Assembly (NCBI GenBank): GCA_028751875.1
Contig: CM054140.1
Coordinates: forward strand, 45,409,510-45,473,509
Reading direction: 5' to 3'
Length of the DNA: 64,000 bases
Source of the DNA: Rapana venosa
Taxonomy: Eukaryota; Mollusca; Gastropoda; Neogastropoda; Muricidae
The notes beneath the pieces are model-generated. The model was not told the DNA's origin. It worked only from the letters and a program-made list of their open reading frames with translations, and ran no database searches. The position numbers and the translations under genes were made by a program. Below, in pieces: positions 11,196 through 21,424 of this stretch (positions within the stretch are counted from its first letter, which is position 1; the number at the start of each line of letters is the position of its first letter).

Positions 11196-11585
11196 CTTTC
11201 AGTCATGGCAGATTTCTCTGCGTGAAATTCGGGGCTGCTCTCCCCTGGGGAGAGTTCGTCGCCACAAGAAGCGGCGCATTCATTTTTTTCCCTTTTAACT
11301 CTATCAGAGTCTATTAACAGAACTCTATTAACAGAATTTTGCCAGGGACAACTCTCTTGTGGCTGTGGGTTCTTTCACGAGCGCTAAATAATTTTGTGTA
11401 ACATACAGGACCTCGGTTTATGGTCTTATCCGAAAGACCAGCACCCAGACGACCACTTGTGGTGTAATGGATGGGGGAGGGGGGGGGAGTTTTAGGCTCA
11501 AACGGGGATCAAACCACCGCACACTTCCGAACCGGACTTTTCGCTTTCTAGGCAGGCGCGTTACCTCCAGACCACCGATCCACTG
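11196..11585 (-). mobile_element. SINE family C, minus strand, nested in L
   Basis: Reversed features: TTTCTCTGCGTGAAATTCGG, GCCAGGGACAACTCTCTTG, GGACCTCGGTTTATGG, then the tRNA-like head at the right end (complement of GGTAACGCGCC with GTTTGATCCC B box). The sequence on either side joins to match the uninterrupted L copies, so this is an insertion. Confidence 0.8.
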
Positions 11586-11675
11586 TCAGAGGGTTTACGG
11601 ATTATCCTGGTCTTCTTTGAGAGGGGAAGACTATTTCATTTCTCTTCTGTAGTTGTGTTCCGAGTTAACTGATTA

Positions 11676-12030
11676 CTGCAGCCAGAGCTTTGCAGAAAGA
11701 GAACAAATACTTTAGACACGAATTACTAGATAGTGACGGAGTTGCAAAATCTTCATTAGTGCTCTCACGGTTCAAGGGACTACGGGATAGGTGAAGTGAG
11801 GTGAGGTGAGGTGAGGTGAGGTTGTGAAGAAGAAGGTAAACAAAGAAGTAAACTGTAGAAAGATTATTGTAACAGAATTTGGGAAACTTTCAGAATGACC
11901 AGTGTTTTCTTTTTCACATTTAAGATACTGCAGCTATTGACTATCAAGCTGTTTCGGGAATGTCATGTCAAGTGAGAAAAAATATTCTATTGAATAAAGA
12001 AGAAACTTGAATAGCGTTTTGCACACCGTA
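11676..12030. other. No gene seen; (GGTGA)n at 11792-11822
   Basis: Mostly unique AT-rich sequence. A short GGTGA pentanucleotide run is the only structured feature. Confidence 0.6.
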
Positions 12031-12035
12031 CATAC

Positions 12036-12744
<709 letters not shown>

Positions 12745-12804
12745 TGTGCGGTAACGTAGGAAGAAAAAAACCAACAATGTCAATATGAAAGCTTCGGAAA
12801 GAAA

Positions 12805-13150
12805 TGTATGCTTTGTTGTTGATCTATGGTATGCGTGCGTGATGTTTAATCCCCCCGATTCAGAGAATGTTTTGAAAACATACGCTTCAGAATTTATGTC
12901 TTTTCCCGATTCCCCTGATTAAACACCCCCGCCCCTCCCTGTTTTTTTTTTCAATTCCAGGCAGTAATTTAAAAAAATCGTTGAAATATATGGCTTTTGT
13001 CTTGATCAAACAAAATTTAAAACATTTTTATAAACCTATTTTGATGACAATACTCGAAGACGTATGATTGATGACAGTTTTTTGACATTGTTGAATTCAT
13101 CTTGGACGGGCTGATGAAGAAAATTTTGAGGAGAAATAAAATTTAAAAAA
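12805..13150 (+). repeat. Dispersed repeat E, copy 3
   Basis: TTTGTTGTTGATCTATGG, CCCGATTCAGAGAATG, GATTCCCCTGATTAA, GTCTTGATCAAAC and GATTGATGACAG follow the order of copy 2. The left border is the CA tract and the right side runs into the next microsatellite. Confidence 0.75.
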
Positions 13151-13396
13151 TAAAAATAAAGAAAGAGAACTAATTGCAGGTTTGATTGCTAAGCGAGCAT
13201 GCACGCAAACGCACGCGTGTGGGAGTATATAATTATGTGGGAGTATATATCCCCACAAATGCTGCCTTCGACTTTTTATCTTTTAGGTGGAATTGTTTTT
13301 CCGGATCTTTGACAAAAATCCTTTTTATGATGGGAGTTAAGTTGTAACTGGCTACCTGCACTTGTTTCCCCCCCACTATATTTTCTCGTTTTTATA

Positions 13397-13580
13397 TATA
13401 TATATGTGTGTGTGTGTGTGTATCTGTGTTGTGTGTGTGTGAGAGAGAGAGGGAGGGGGGCAGAGAGAAAGAGACACAGAGAGAGAGTGAGCTAAAGAGT
13501 ATGGTGTTTTGTCTTTATCATGTTTGTGAGTGTGTGTTTGTGCACGCGCGCGCATGCTCATGTGCGCGTGCGTGTGTTCC
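13397..13580. repeat. (TA)n/(GT)n/(GA)n/(GC)n microsatellite
   Basis: A short TA start, GT, GA, a unique 40 bp stretch, then GT/GC. It separates E copies 3 and 4. Confidence 0.9.
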
Positions 13581-13584
13581 ATTC

Positions 13585-14035
13585 ACCCCTAGTTCAAGTA
13601 ATAATTAGAACCAACATGATGTTATGGCATTTGATTCTTACACTAGCACTCCTTGGTGAAACCATACAGGTAGCGGAGATGAGGTGACTGCGTAAAAATC
13701 TGTCACAAGAAACAAATGTTCAACCTTACGCGAAAAAACCGTACTCTCAATAACCCTACTACATATACAGAATCACTCGATTGATGACATATGCCTGACA
13801 TGGTCAATTCAGGTTGGAAGGGAGACGGGATGATGCGGGTAATTTGGAGGGAACGTTCTGGAACGACTGCAATAATATACGAGGAAGGGTGTAGGATAAG
13901 CAATGATACTCAGCAGACTTCTTGGAGTTTAGATCCTACTGCAGTCTTTACTTTTTGCTCATACCTAACCTCTATCGTTAGGCACAGCTTGGAAGATGGG
14001 TCCGTGATGTCTAGAATGACAATTTAGAAGTTGGT
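13585..14035 (+). repeat. Dispersed repeat E, copy 4
   Basis: CGATTGATGACATATGCCTG, TTCAGGTTGGAAGGGAGAC, TTTGGAGGGAACGTTCTGG and TTGGAGTTTAGATCC match copy 1 closely. Interrupted at 14040 by a D-domain fragment. Confidence 0.75.
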
Positions 14036-14039
14036 TTTT

Positions 14040-14150
14040 TTTTCGTTCCTCGGCTAGAGCTCCGAGGTTCACCAATGGTCAGATTTTGTGTATGCGACCG
14101 TTTTTGCCTGCCATTGAGGTTGCTGCGTTCCGACTTCGGGTAAAGTTTTT
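14040..14150 (-). mobile_element. SINE D-domain fragment, minus strand
   Basis: GTTCCTCGGCTAGAGCTCC, GAGGTTCACCAATGGTCAG, GTGTATGCGACCG and CGTTCCGACTTCGGG are the reverse complement of the D domain. It has no visible head. Confidence 0.7.
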
Positions 14151-14199
14151 GTTTTCATTCCAGGGATACAACTGTGAGTAAAAAAAATATATATCAGAG

Positions 14200-14501
<302 letters not shown>

Positions 14502-14502
14502 C

Positions 14503-14508
14503 CACGTG
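14503..14508. promoter_or_regulatory. E-box CACGTG upstream of the ORF
   Basis: A canonical palindromic CACGTG, extended as CACGTGAC, lies between the CT tract and the start codon. Such boxes bind bHLH-zip factors in animals. Function is only inferred from position. Confidence 0.3.
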
Positions 14509-14575
14509 ACGGGACGAGAACTGAACGGGTGTGCTGTTAGTAAGCTGCTGCAAATTTTTGCATTTTAGCATCAAA

Positions 14576-15424
14576 ATGTCAGTTACTGGCCTTCCAGCAA
14601 CTGTAATAACAACTTTAAACGCCCTGCTGATCGACAACGTGGTATCGAGTTGGAAAGTCGCGGGGGAGAGTGGCAGCGTTGTGTTCGTCTTGCGAATGAA
14701 GCCAGCTGACAAGTCAGTGTCAACAGAAATGGCAGACCCGGTGCTGAACCGTAACTCCCGTGTTCAGTACTATCGCAAGAAACCCCCTTGTCAAATACGT
14801 CGCGATGTCCAAAGAAGCAGACAACACCAAGAAAGACAGGCAAGTCGCCAATGTGACAGTGACAGTGTCTTGGAAGAGCCGGTCTTGTGTAACATTGACT
14901 CCCTGCTCGATGTGGAAACAGAAGAAAAACAAACCAGTGTGTACACAGAACTGTGTGTCAGCAGTGAATTGAATGCCTCGGCCACACCAGATTCACTTGA
15001 TCTACTGTGTGATCCAGCAACAGACAGCAAGATCGGTGTGTCTTCTGAGGCGTCTGATGTGCAGGAAGAGCTGACAGTTAGCTGCACAGTGGATGACTCT
15101 GATACTGGTATTGTGAAACAGTATGTGTCTACTCTAACTGACAAACGTGTGCAGTGTCGATTAAGGGACAGCAAGAGAAACACACGGTTTCGAAAGGTGG
15201 TGGTACATAGTTCAGGGGATCAAAACATTGTGATGTGTGAATCAGATAACATCACCCTGGAATACTCTTGGAATGGAGATCCTGGCGAGGAATCTAAGTG
15301 TGTGTTCTGGTACATCAAGCAAGAAGAGAAAAACATGTTGCCAGAAGAACGTGTCAGGCTTGCCAGACTTCGTAAAGGGAAGCAGTGTACTAACACAACA
15401 CGCAGCGACAGTGGCGAGTGCTGA
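14576..15424 (+). CDS. Uncharacterised intronless 282-residue protein
   Basis: The only long frame with ordinary amino-acid composition. I place the start at the first true ATG (14576), with A at -3; the open frame extends 15 codons upstream without an ATG. Residues 1-45 look folded (hydrophobic TVITTLNALLIDNVV, then SSWKVAGESGSVVFVLRM). Residues 65-95 are strongly basic (YYRKKPPCQIRRDVQRSR). Residues about 95-195 are acidic, Ser/Asp/Glu-rich and probably disordered. The C-terminus has NITLEYSW, a CVFWYIKQEEKN segment and a basic RVRLARLRKGKQ stretch. No signal peptide, membrane segment or catalytic motif is seen. The basic block suggests nucleic-acid binding or nuclear localisation, which is inference. 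The N-terminal module vaguely recalls uncharacterised intron-poor invertebrate proteins, but I cannot name a family. TTTTGCATTTTAG just upstream could be a splice acceptor, so a non-coding 5' exon is possible. Confidence 0.7.
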   Translation: MSVTGLPATVITTLNALLIDNVVSSWKVAGESGSVVFVLRMKPADKSVSTEMADPVLNRNSRVQYYRKKPPCQIRRDVQRSRQHQERQASRQCDSDSVLEEPVLCNIDSLLDVETEEKQTSVYTELCVSSELNASATPDSLDLLCDPATDSKIGVSSEASDVQEELTVSCTVDDSDTGIVKQYVSTLTDKRVQCRLRDSKRNTRFRKVVVHSSGDQNIVMCESDNITLEYSWNGDPGEESKCVFWYIKQEEKNMLPEERVRLARLRKGKQCTNTTRSDSGEC

Positions 15425-15652
15425 GCGGGAATTACATCATCTTCGGGACCTGATCCGGTCTTACATGGGCTGACTTCACTGGCTGTAGACTGGAAAAGGA
15501 AAGGCTGTTTTAAAATTGAGACACAGACAATAATGTATCGAATCTTGATGTACATACCACTACTGCCATGGTTTCCATGTCATTGTAATCGCGTCGCGTT
15601 CGATATCGTTGTTACCGCGCCGCAGTGCTATATGGCTTGATTGCTAAATAGC

Positions 15653-15658
15653 AATAAA
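15653..15658 (+). terminator. Polyadenylation signal AATAAA
   Basis: AATAAA lies about 230 bp after the stop codon, followed by T-rich sequence and the (CT)n tract. It fits a short 3' UTR for the ORF ending at 15424. Confidence 0.5.
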
Positions 15659-15678
15659 TTTTGTCAAATGTCAAATTT

Positions 15679-15758
<80 letters not shown>

Positions 15759-16020
15759 ACTCTCTCTCTCTCATTCTCTCTCTCGCGCGATCTCTGTCTC
15801 TCTCTCTTGCTCTCTCCCTCGTTCTGTCTCTTTTTCCCTCTCTTTCTCCCCCTCTCTCTCTTTCTCTTTCTCCCTCCCTCCCTCCTTCCCTCCCCCTATC
15901 TCTCTGTCTTTCTTTCTGTCTGTCTGACTCTCTCTTTCATATAGACACGTTCTTCTTTCTCTCTGTCTCTGTCTTTCTGTCTCTGTCCTCTGCCTGTCTG
16001 TATCTGTCTGTCTACACTCT
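15679..16020. repeat. (CT)n pyrimidine tract downstream of the ORF
   Basis: About 75 bp of pure CT, then degenerate CT/CTGT/TTTC to 16020. Together with 14399-14498 it brackets the ORF segment. Confidence 0.95.
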
Positions 16021-16162
16021 CATGTGGGTTTAGTTTATGTAAATTATAATTGGCTTCAGTGTTCATCTCTGAAGGAAACAGTGCAGCAAGATGAAGAACA
16101 CTCCTTACGTTCTACACCACATCGACTAAGTGTTCACTATTGCACCAGTATGCCACAAAATC

Positions 16163-16300
16163 GGTGGATGGGTGGTCTAGAGGTAACGCGCCTGTCTAGA
16201 AAGCGAATAGTCCGGGTCGGAAGTAAGCGGTGGTTCGATCCCGTTTGGGCCCGAAACTTTCCTCCCATCCATTAGACCACGAGTGGTGGTCTGGGCGCTA

Positions 16301-16331
<31 letters not shown>

Positions 16332-16571
16332 CGTGTGTTACACAAAATTTTCAGCGCACATAAAAGAACCCACGGCAACAAGAGAGTTGTCCCTGGCAAA
16401 ATTATAGAAAAAAGCCACTCTGATAGGGAAACAAATACAGTTGCAGACCCAAAAAAAGGGTGGCGCTGTTCTTATGGCGACGCGCTCTCCCCGAGGAGAG
16501 CAGCCCGAATTTCACGCAGAGAAATCTCGTGACTTAAAGTGGTATTTCAAAAAATAATAAATAAAAATAAA
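16163..16571 (+). mobile_element. SINE family C, full-length copy
   Basis: tRNA-like head GTGGTCTAGAGGTAACGCG with B box GGTTCGATCCC (16232-16242). Core CTTTCGGATGAGACGATAAA and ACCGAGGTCCCGTGTG, shared with family A. Body AAAAGAACCCACGGCAACAA and GAGAGTTGTCCCTGGCAAAA. Tail GCAGCCCGAATTTCACGC to AAAGTGGTAT, then an AAATAA-rich end. About 400 bp, long for a SINE, with a Pol III type 2 promoter layout. Confidence 0.85.
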
Positions 16572-16729
16572 GCTTTTTGGAGATTGATGGCTTTTCTCGT
16601 GTCATACATACTCAGCCATGACAGGTCGACTCATTGACGAAAAGATGAAATACTTTTTAAAGATGTGTGCAAACGTTCACATAATTATGAGACATCAGTT
16701 TTTAGTCCCACCCTAAAGGCCTCCAGGGG

Positions 16730-16775
16730 ACGGGATATCTCAGTGGTCGGAGCACTCGCTTTCCCCCAGCACACC
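16730..16775 (+). mobile_element. SINE B head without its 5S segment
   Basis: GGGGACGGGATATCTCAGTG and GGAGCACTCGCTTTCCCCCA match the B head almost perfectly. The match stops exactly where the 5S-like segment begins in other copies and continues into repeat L. Confidence 0.7.
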
Positions 16776-18148
16776 ATTCGTATCATAGATCCTACAGTCA
16801 GATCACTGAGCATCTGCATCCACATCACTATTGGTGTGTGTGTGTTTATGTGCTGATGATGCTACTCTGTTCTTGTTTGCTCGTTTTTAAGTTCTATGTG
16901 AAACTGAAAGATGCGTACCAGGTTTTTTTTCTCCCTTGAACTTGGGTGTGTGTCGGCTAATATCTGACATAGCCACACCCCCCTGTGTGCCAAACTGCCA
17001 TTTTCACATATCCACACCCTCCTGTATGCCAACCTGCCATTTTCACACATCAACACCCTCCTGTATGCCAACCTGCCATTTTCACATATCCACACCCTCC
17101 TGTATGCCAACCTGCCATTTTCACACATCAACACCCTCCTGTGTGCCAACCTGCCATTTTCACATATCCACACCCTCCTGTATGCCATTTTCACATATCC
17201 ACACCCTCCTGTATGCCATTTTCACATATCCACACCCCCCTGTATGCCAACCTGCCATTTTCACATATCCACACCCTCCTGTATGCTATTTTCACATATC
17301 CACACCCTCCTGTATGCCATTTTCACATATCCACACCCTCCTGTATGCTATTTTCACATATCCACACCCCCCTGCATGCCAACCTGCCATTTTCACATAT
17401 CCACACCCCCTGTGTGCCAACCTGCCATTTTCACATATCCACACCCTCCTGTATGCCAACCTGCCATTTTCACATATCCACACCCTCCTGTGTGCCAACC
17501 TGCCATTTTCACATAGCCACACCCTCCTGTATGCCAACCTACCATTTTCACATATCCACACCCTCCTGTATGCCAACCTACCATTTTCACATATCCACAC
17601 CCTCCTGTATGCCAACCTGCCATTTTCACATAGCCACACCCTCCTGTATGCCAACCTGCCATTTTCTTCTTTACTCAGTTGCCACAGAGATAGCCGCATA
17701 GCCGAGCATGGAAACGACCGCCATTCTCCTTCTCGCAAGCGACCGCGAATTTACGATCATCATTTCCGGTTGATGACGTCGTAGGGTTATGACGCGGGCA
17801 GCTCCGTTTTTGAAGTTGATGATCGATGCTTGGTGGGTATCAATCACTGGATTACATTTCTTTTTGCATTGAAGGTGGAGCTTTTTTTCTTGCCGGGAAT
17901 CGTAAAAGCCAGAAACCCCCGCACTATCATTCTTGCCTTTGCTCTGCGATCTTTTGAAATCAAAACTTCCTTTACCAAGTCTGTCGGAGTTTTTATGTCT
18001 TCTCCTCTTGTCCTCTTTGAAGGGTGAAGACTATTTCTGCGGCTTACAGTATTTTGGTTTTCAGAGTAGCTAGTTATTACCATCGGAGCATGGTCTATTT
18101 CTGGTTCTTTCAGTATTAGGTTTCGGAGTAGCTAATTATTACAGGTAA
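16776..18148 (+). repeat. Dispersed repeat L, copy 2
   Basis: GATCACTGAGCATCTGCATC, GATGCGTACCAGG and GGCTAATATCTGACATAGCC open it. A 39 bp minisatellite follows, then GATAGCCGCATAGCC, TTGATGACGTCGTAGGG, CTTTGCTCTGCGATC and GGGTGAAGACTATTTC. It is the least interrupted L copy and gives the family a length of roughly 0.7 kb without the minisatellite. Confidence 0.7.
16974..17664. repeat. 39 bp minisatellite with 31 bp variant units
   Basis: The unit runs CCATTTTCACATATCC, ACACCCTCCTGTATG, CCAACCTG. Some units lack the last 8 bases, giving 31 bp; these cluster around 17180-17370. Variants (CATATC/CACATC, TGTATG/TGTGTG) are dispersed in blocks. A 39 bp period keeps one frame open on each strand, which explains long frames that are not genes. 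Confidence 0.95.
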
Positions 18149-18149
18149 C

Positions 18150-18413
18150 TTTGCTTTCCCCCTGCCAAGGCTAAGCAGCATCAAGCGTGGTTACCACTCG
18201 GATGGGTGACCGTTTGCGCGCTTTGGCTTCAGTACAGTCCCCCAGTTCACCTAGCTGTAAATGGGTACCTGCCCTCTTTAGGATCAGGGAAGGTAAAGCA
18301 GCGAGGGAGAGGAGATGGGCGCCGCCCTCACTATGCTGGTTCCTAGAGAAGCTGAGGTCTCTGATGCCTCACTCCCCTACGACCACATAGGTTATGGGAC
18401 ACCTTTACTTTAA
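18150..18413 (+). mobile_element. SINE B copy, 5'-truncated
   Basis: It starts in the head (TTTGCTTTCCCCCTGCC). The 5S-like AAGGCTAAGCAGCATCAAGC and CGGATGGGTGACCG follow, then the B body (GGTACCTGCCCTCTTTAGG, GGAGATGGGCGCCGCC) and end (GGTTATGGGACACCTTTAC). No clear target-site duplication. Confidence 0.85.
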
Positions 18414-18651
18414 AAACAAATTATGACAGAGTAATGGATAACTGTATGCACTTAAATCGTGAATGAGGAGATTGTAAAGAAAGGATGTGAACGATCAAAA
18501 TGATGTTAGGAGGAAAATCTGATAACGTGACTCCTTTAACAACTATTACAGTTATTGACAGCAAAGCCATTGCTTTACTGTCAAGCCAAAAGACAGAATA
18601 TAAAAGCTAAGCTTACTTACACCTTTCCTGCAGAAACGCACGCACACTCTT

Positions 18652-18652
<1 letters not shown>

Positions 18653-18697
<45 letters not shown>

Positions 18698-18770
18698 CAC
18701 ACACTACACACACACATCACAACACACACTATACACACACATCACAACACACACACACAAACACACACTA
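18653..18770. repeat. (CA)n microsatellite
   Basis: Pure CA, then a degenerate array with a CACATCACAACACACACTA-type unit repeated about twice. It borders E copy 5. Confidence 0.95.
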
Positions 18771-18884
18771 GGGGAATGGGAGAGAGAATGTGAGGGAGAC
18801 AGAAACACAGAGAGACACAGAGACACAGAGAGAATGTATAAAGGAATGTTACACTATGAACACTTAAGAAAAAATGTAACTTTT

Positions 18885-19460
18885 GTTTGTTGATGTATTG
18901 TGTGCGTGCGTGCAGTCTATCCGCTGATTCGGAGAAACCGTACACTACAGCATTCAGTTCTACTGGTTCCCGGATTAAAAGTCTACACCCAAATCATTTT
19001 AGTTCCAGGCAGCAAATGAGGTTAAAAAAAAGTATCCCAAAATATGTAGCATCTGCCTTGATCAAGTCTTTCGGATGAGACTATAAACTGAGGCCCCGTG
19101 TGCAAACGCACGCAGAACAACTTGCGCACACGTTAAAACCCGTTCCGCTTTTGGGAAGAGTAGTGTGCTGGTGGGAACGGATGACAAAATTGACAAAACT
19201 GTATACACACGGGGACTAGATGAAAAAAGCACACGAATGCTTATTCCATTATCCTGGAAATAAAAGAACAAAATAAAAATGAATAAAATAAAAAGCAAAT
19301 TTAGAACACTTTTTAAAATCACTTTTCCAATGACCATTATATGTAAATAGACAGGAATGTAATACGATTGATGACATTTCTCTGGTACATTTAATTCAAC
19401 TCGAAGGAAAATTGTTTGGTGGGTGTGATTTGGAGAAGAAAGAAGGGGAAAAAGAGAAAC
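18885..19460 (+). repeat. Dispersed repeat E, copy 5, split by SINE A
   Basis: 18885-19062 matches E copies 2 and 3 (CCGCTGATTCGGAGAAACC, GCCTTGATCAA). The match resumes at 19296 (TTTAGAACACTTTTTAAAATC, GACAGGAATGTAATACGATT, GATGACATTTCTCTGG). The joined order equals the uninterrupted copies. Confidence 0.75.
19063..19295 (+). mobile_element. SINE A, 5'-truncated, nested in E
   Basis: It begins inside the core (GTCTTTCGGATGAGACTATA) and continues through GTGTGCAAACGCACGCAG and GTGCTGGTGGGAACGG to the short tail TTATTCCATTATCCTGG with an AATAAA-rich end. Head and promoter are missing. Confidence 0.85.
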
Positions 19461-19479
19461 TAATACAGATTTCATGAGA

Positions 19480-19685
<206 letters not shown>

Positions 19686-19687
<2 letters not shown>

Positions 19688-20086
19688 TATCATAAATCTG
19701 ATGGGGTTTGTTTTCAATCTTTACGAAACAGTTTTGTGTCACTATAGCATCATGTTGGGGACGGGATAGCTCAGTGGTCGGAGCACTCGCTTTCCCCCAG
19801 CCAAGTTAAGCAGCGTCGAGCGTGGTTACCAGTTGGATGGGTGACCGTTTGCGCGCCTTGGCTTCAGTACAGTTCCCCCAGTTCACCCAGCTGTAAATGG
19901 GTACCTGCCCTCTTTAGGGTCAGGGAAGGTAAAGCAGTGAGGGAGAGGAGATGGGCGCCGCCCTCAATATGCTGGCCCTAGAGAAGTGAGGTCTCTGACG
20001 CCTCGCTCCCCTACGACCTTATAGGTTATGGGACTCCTTTACCTCTTTTTTATAGCATCATGTTAACATGACATATATAGATCGCA

Positions 20087-20087
<1 letters not shown>
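19686..20087 (+). repeat. Dispersed repeat E, 3' end, split by SINE B
   Basis: TGGGGTTTGTTTTCAATC and AAACAGTTTTGTGTCACT continue after the SINE as TATAGCATCATGTTAACATG and reach a CT tract, as at 14.2-14.4 kb. Confidence 0.7.
19757..20050 (+). mobile_element. SINE B, full length, with perfect 14 bp target duplication
   Basis: Flanked by TATAGCATCATGTT at 19743-19756 and 20051-20064. The head is GGGGACGGGATAGCTCAGTG, whose TAGCTCAGTGG matches a tRNA A box. Next comes AAGTTAAGCAGCGTCGAGC then GTTGGATGGGTGACCG, matching the box A to box C region of animal 5S rRNA. The body runs from CAGTTCACCCAGCTGTAA through GATGGGCGCCGCCCTC to GGTTATGGGACTCC, ending CTTTTTT, a possible Pol III stop. No tRNA B box is present. 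About 294 bp. Confidence 0.93.
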
Positions 20088-20146
<59 letters not shown>

Positions 20147-20195
20147 TACACACACACACACACACACACAAACACCCTCCCCCCCCCCCCCCTTT
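20088..20195. repeat. (CT)n-(CA)n-(C)n microsatellite
   Basis: CT, then CA, then a C14-15 homopolymer near 20177. Marks the 3' border of E. Confidence 0.95.
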
Positions 20196-20204
20196 TTCTG
20201 TCGA

Positions 20205-20645
20205 CTTGCGGACTTGTAGAACGCATACCAGTTTTTCGCCTAGAAGTCGATAGTGTTAGTTATGTCCGACATATCCCTACTCTCCCCAGTTCCAATCTCC
20301 GCCTACTTGATTTCTCTAAAGGAGTGCTGTTTTAGTCCAGCTAGAAGAACGCCATGCCCTTTCTCTTAAGCCCCTGCAAATTTCCGATCGTCATTTCCGT
20401 TTATGACGTCACAGGGTTACGGCGACGGCAGCTTCGTTTGATGAAGGTGGTGATTAACCAATTTGGATACTAATCACTGAAGCCCTTTGAAGTGGGCTTG
20501 TTGTGTTGGCCCCTACCACCCCTGGAAACACCCGGTCGTCGGAATTTGCTTCTGTGATCTTTTGAAATTAGACATTTGTGAGTAATGTTTCTGTCAGAAG
20601 GTTTACGTTTTCTCTCTAAAGCTCAAAAGGGTTAATGGGAATAAA
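20205..20645 (+). repeat. Dispersed repeat L, copy 3
   Basis: GAACGCATACCAGTTTTTCG, GTTATGTCCGACATATCC, TTTATGACGTCACAGGG, CGGCAGCTTCGTTTGATG and CTTCTGTGATCTTTTGAAA match the other copies in order. It lacks any expanded insert at the minisatellite/GA position. It contains a perfect TGACGTCA (20404-20411). Confidence 0.7.
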
Positions 20646-20749
20646 CTGCTGTGTGAATCGTCGTCTTCTGTTGTCCTTTTTTTGGATGGGGGGTGGGTAG
20701 GGGGGGGGGGTGAGGGTGAGATGTAAAATAACATTGCTAATTTGCTCAC

Positions 20750-21140
20750 AGCCATCGGGGTGGATCGGTGGTGGCCTGAAGACTATGCACCTTCCAAGAA
20801 AGCGAGAAATGCGGGTTTGATCGTCGTCTGACTGCCATTTTCCTCCCATCCGTTAGACCGTGAATGGTGGTCAGGGAGCTAGTATTTTGGAGGAGACGGT
20901 AAACCGAGGTCTGTGTGCAACACGCGTGATACACGTAATGGAACCCATAGCAAGCAAAGGCGTCATCCTTGGCAAAATTCTGTAAGAAAAAAAAGCAGGT
21001 CTGATAGGGAAAGAACTAGACAAGTAGACATGAAAGTGAAAAAGGGTGGCGTTGCTCCTGTGGCGACGTGTTCTCCCGGGTACAGCAGCCCGCATTTCAC
21101 GGAGAGAAAATGAACTTACTGTTACTTGAAGTGGTATATA
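20750..21140 (+). mobile_element. SINE family C, diverged copy
   Basis: GGTGGATCGGTGGTGGCC head, GCGGGTTTGATCGTC B-box region, GGTAAACCGAGGTCTGTGTG core and CAGCAGCCCGCATTTCACG tail. It has more substitutions than the copies at 16.2 and 31.5 kb. Confidence 0.8.
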
Positions 21141-21149
21141 ATTATACAA

Positions 21150-21260
21150 TGGATGGTGGGCAGAGATACAGGATTGATGCAGCTGTTCCTGATCCGTTTA
21201 ACTCGGTTGGAAGAGAGACGGGTAGATGAGGGTAATTTGAAAGGAAAAATATGGGGAAAA
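21150..21260 (+). repeat. Dispersed repeat E, copy 6 (short)
   Basis: ACAGGATTGATGCAGC, GTTTAACTCGGTTGGAAG and GAGACGGGTAGATGAGGG match the E signature. It runs into the next GT tract. Confidence 0.65.
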
Positions 21261-21274
21261 CCGAGTAGATGTTT

Positions 21275-21420
21275 GATCGTGTGTGTGTATGTATGTGTGT
21301 GAGTGTGTGTGTGCGTGCGTGCGTGCGCGCGTGCGTGCGTGTGTGTGTGCGCGCGTGCGTGTGCGTGTGTGTATGTTTGTGTGTGTATGTGTGTGCGCCC
21401 ACATGTGCATGCATGTGTGA
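21275..21420. repeat. (GT)n/(GC)n microsatellite
   Basis: GT with GCGT-type interruptions, between E copies 6 and 7. Confidence 0.95.
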
Positions 21421-21424
21421 CATG

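Larger units (their letters stand above)
10218..11675 (+). repeat. Dispersed repeat L, copy 1 (interrupted)
   Basis: It aligns in order with the copy at 16.8 kb: an ACTGAGC...CATCCAC block, GCATACTAG (GCGTACCAG there), TTGATATCTGACAT, then after the (GA)n insert ATGACGGCATAGGGTTATGG and CTTTGCTCTGTGATTCG. After the SINE C insertion it resumes with CTGTCAGAGGGTTTACGG and GGGGAAGACTATTTC. No long frame; family unknown. Confidence 0.7.

Noticed and set aside
16974..17664. CRISPR-like regular repeats
   Set aside because: Units are contiguous and wholly repeated, with no unique spacers; the window is clearly animal nuclear DNA.
16936..17784. Long plus-strand frame of 282 codons (and a 148-codon minus frame) over 16.9-17.8 kb
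   Set aside because: It is a translation of the 39 bp minisatellite; 39 is divisible by three, so the frame stays open without selection. Variants include 8 bp deletions that shift the frame.
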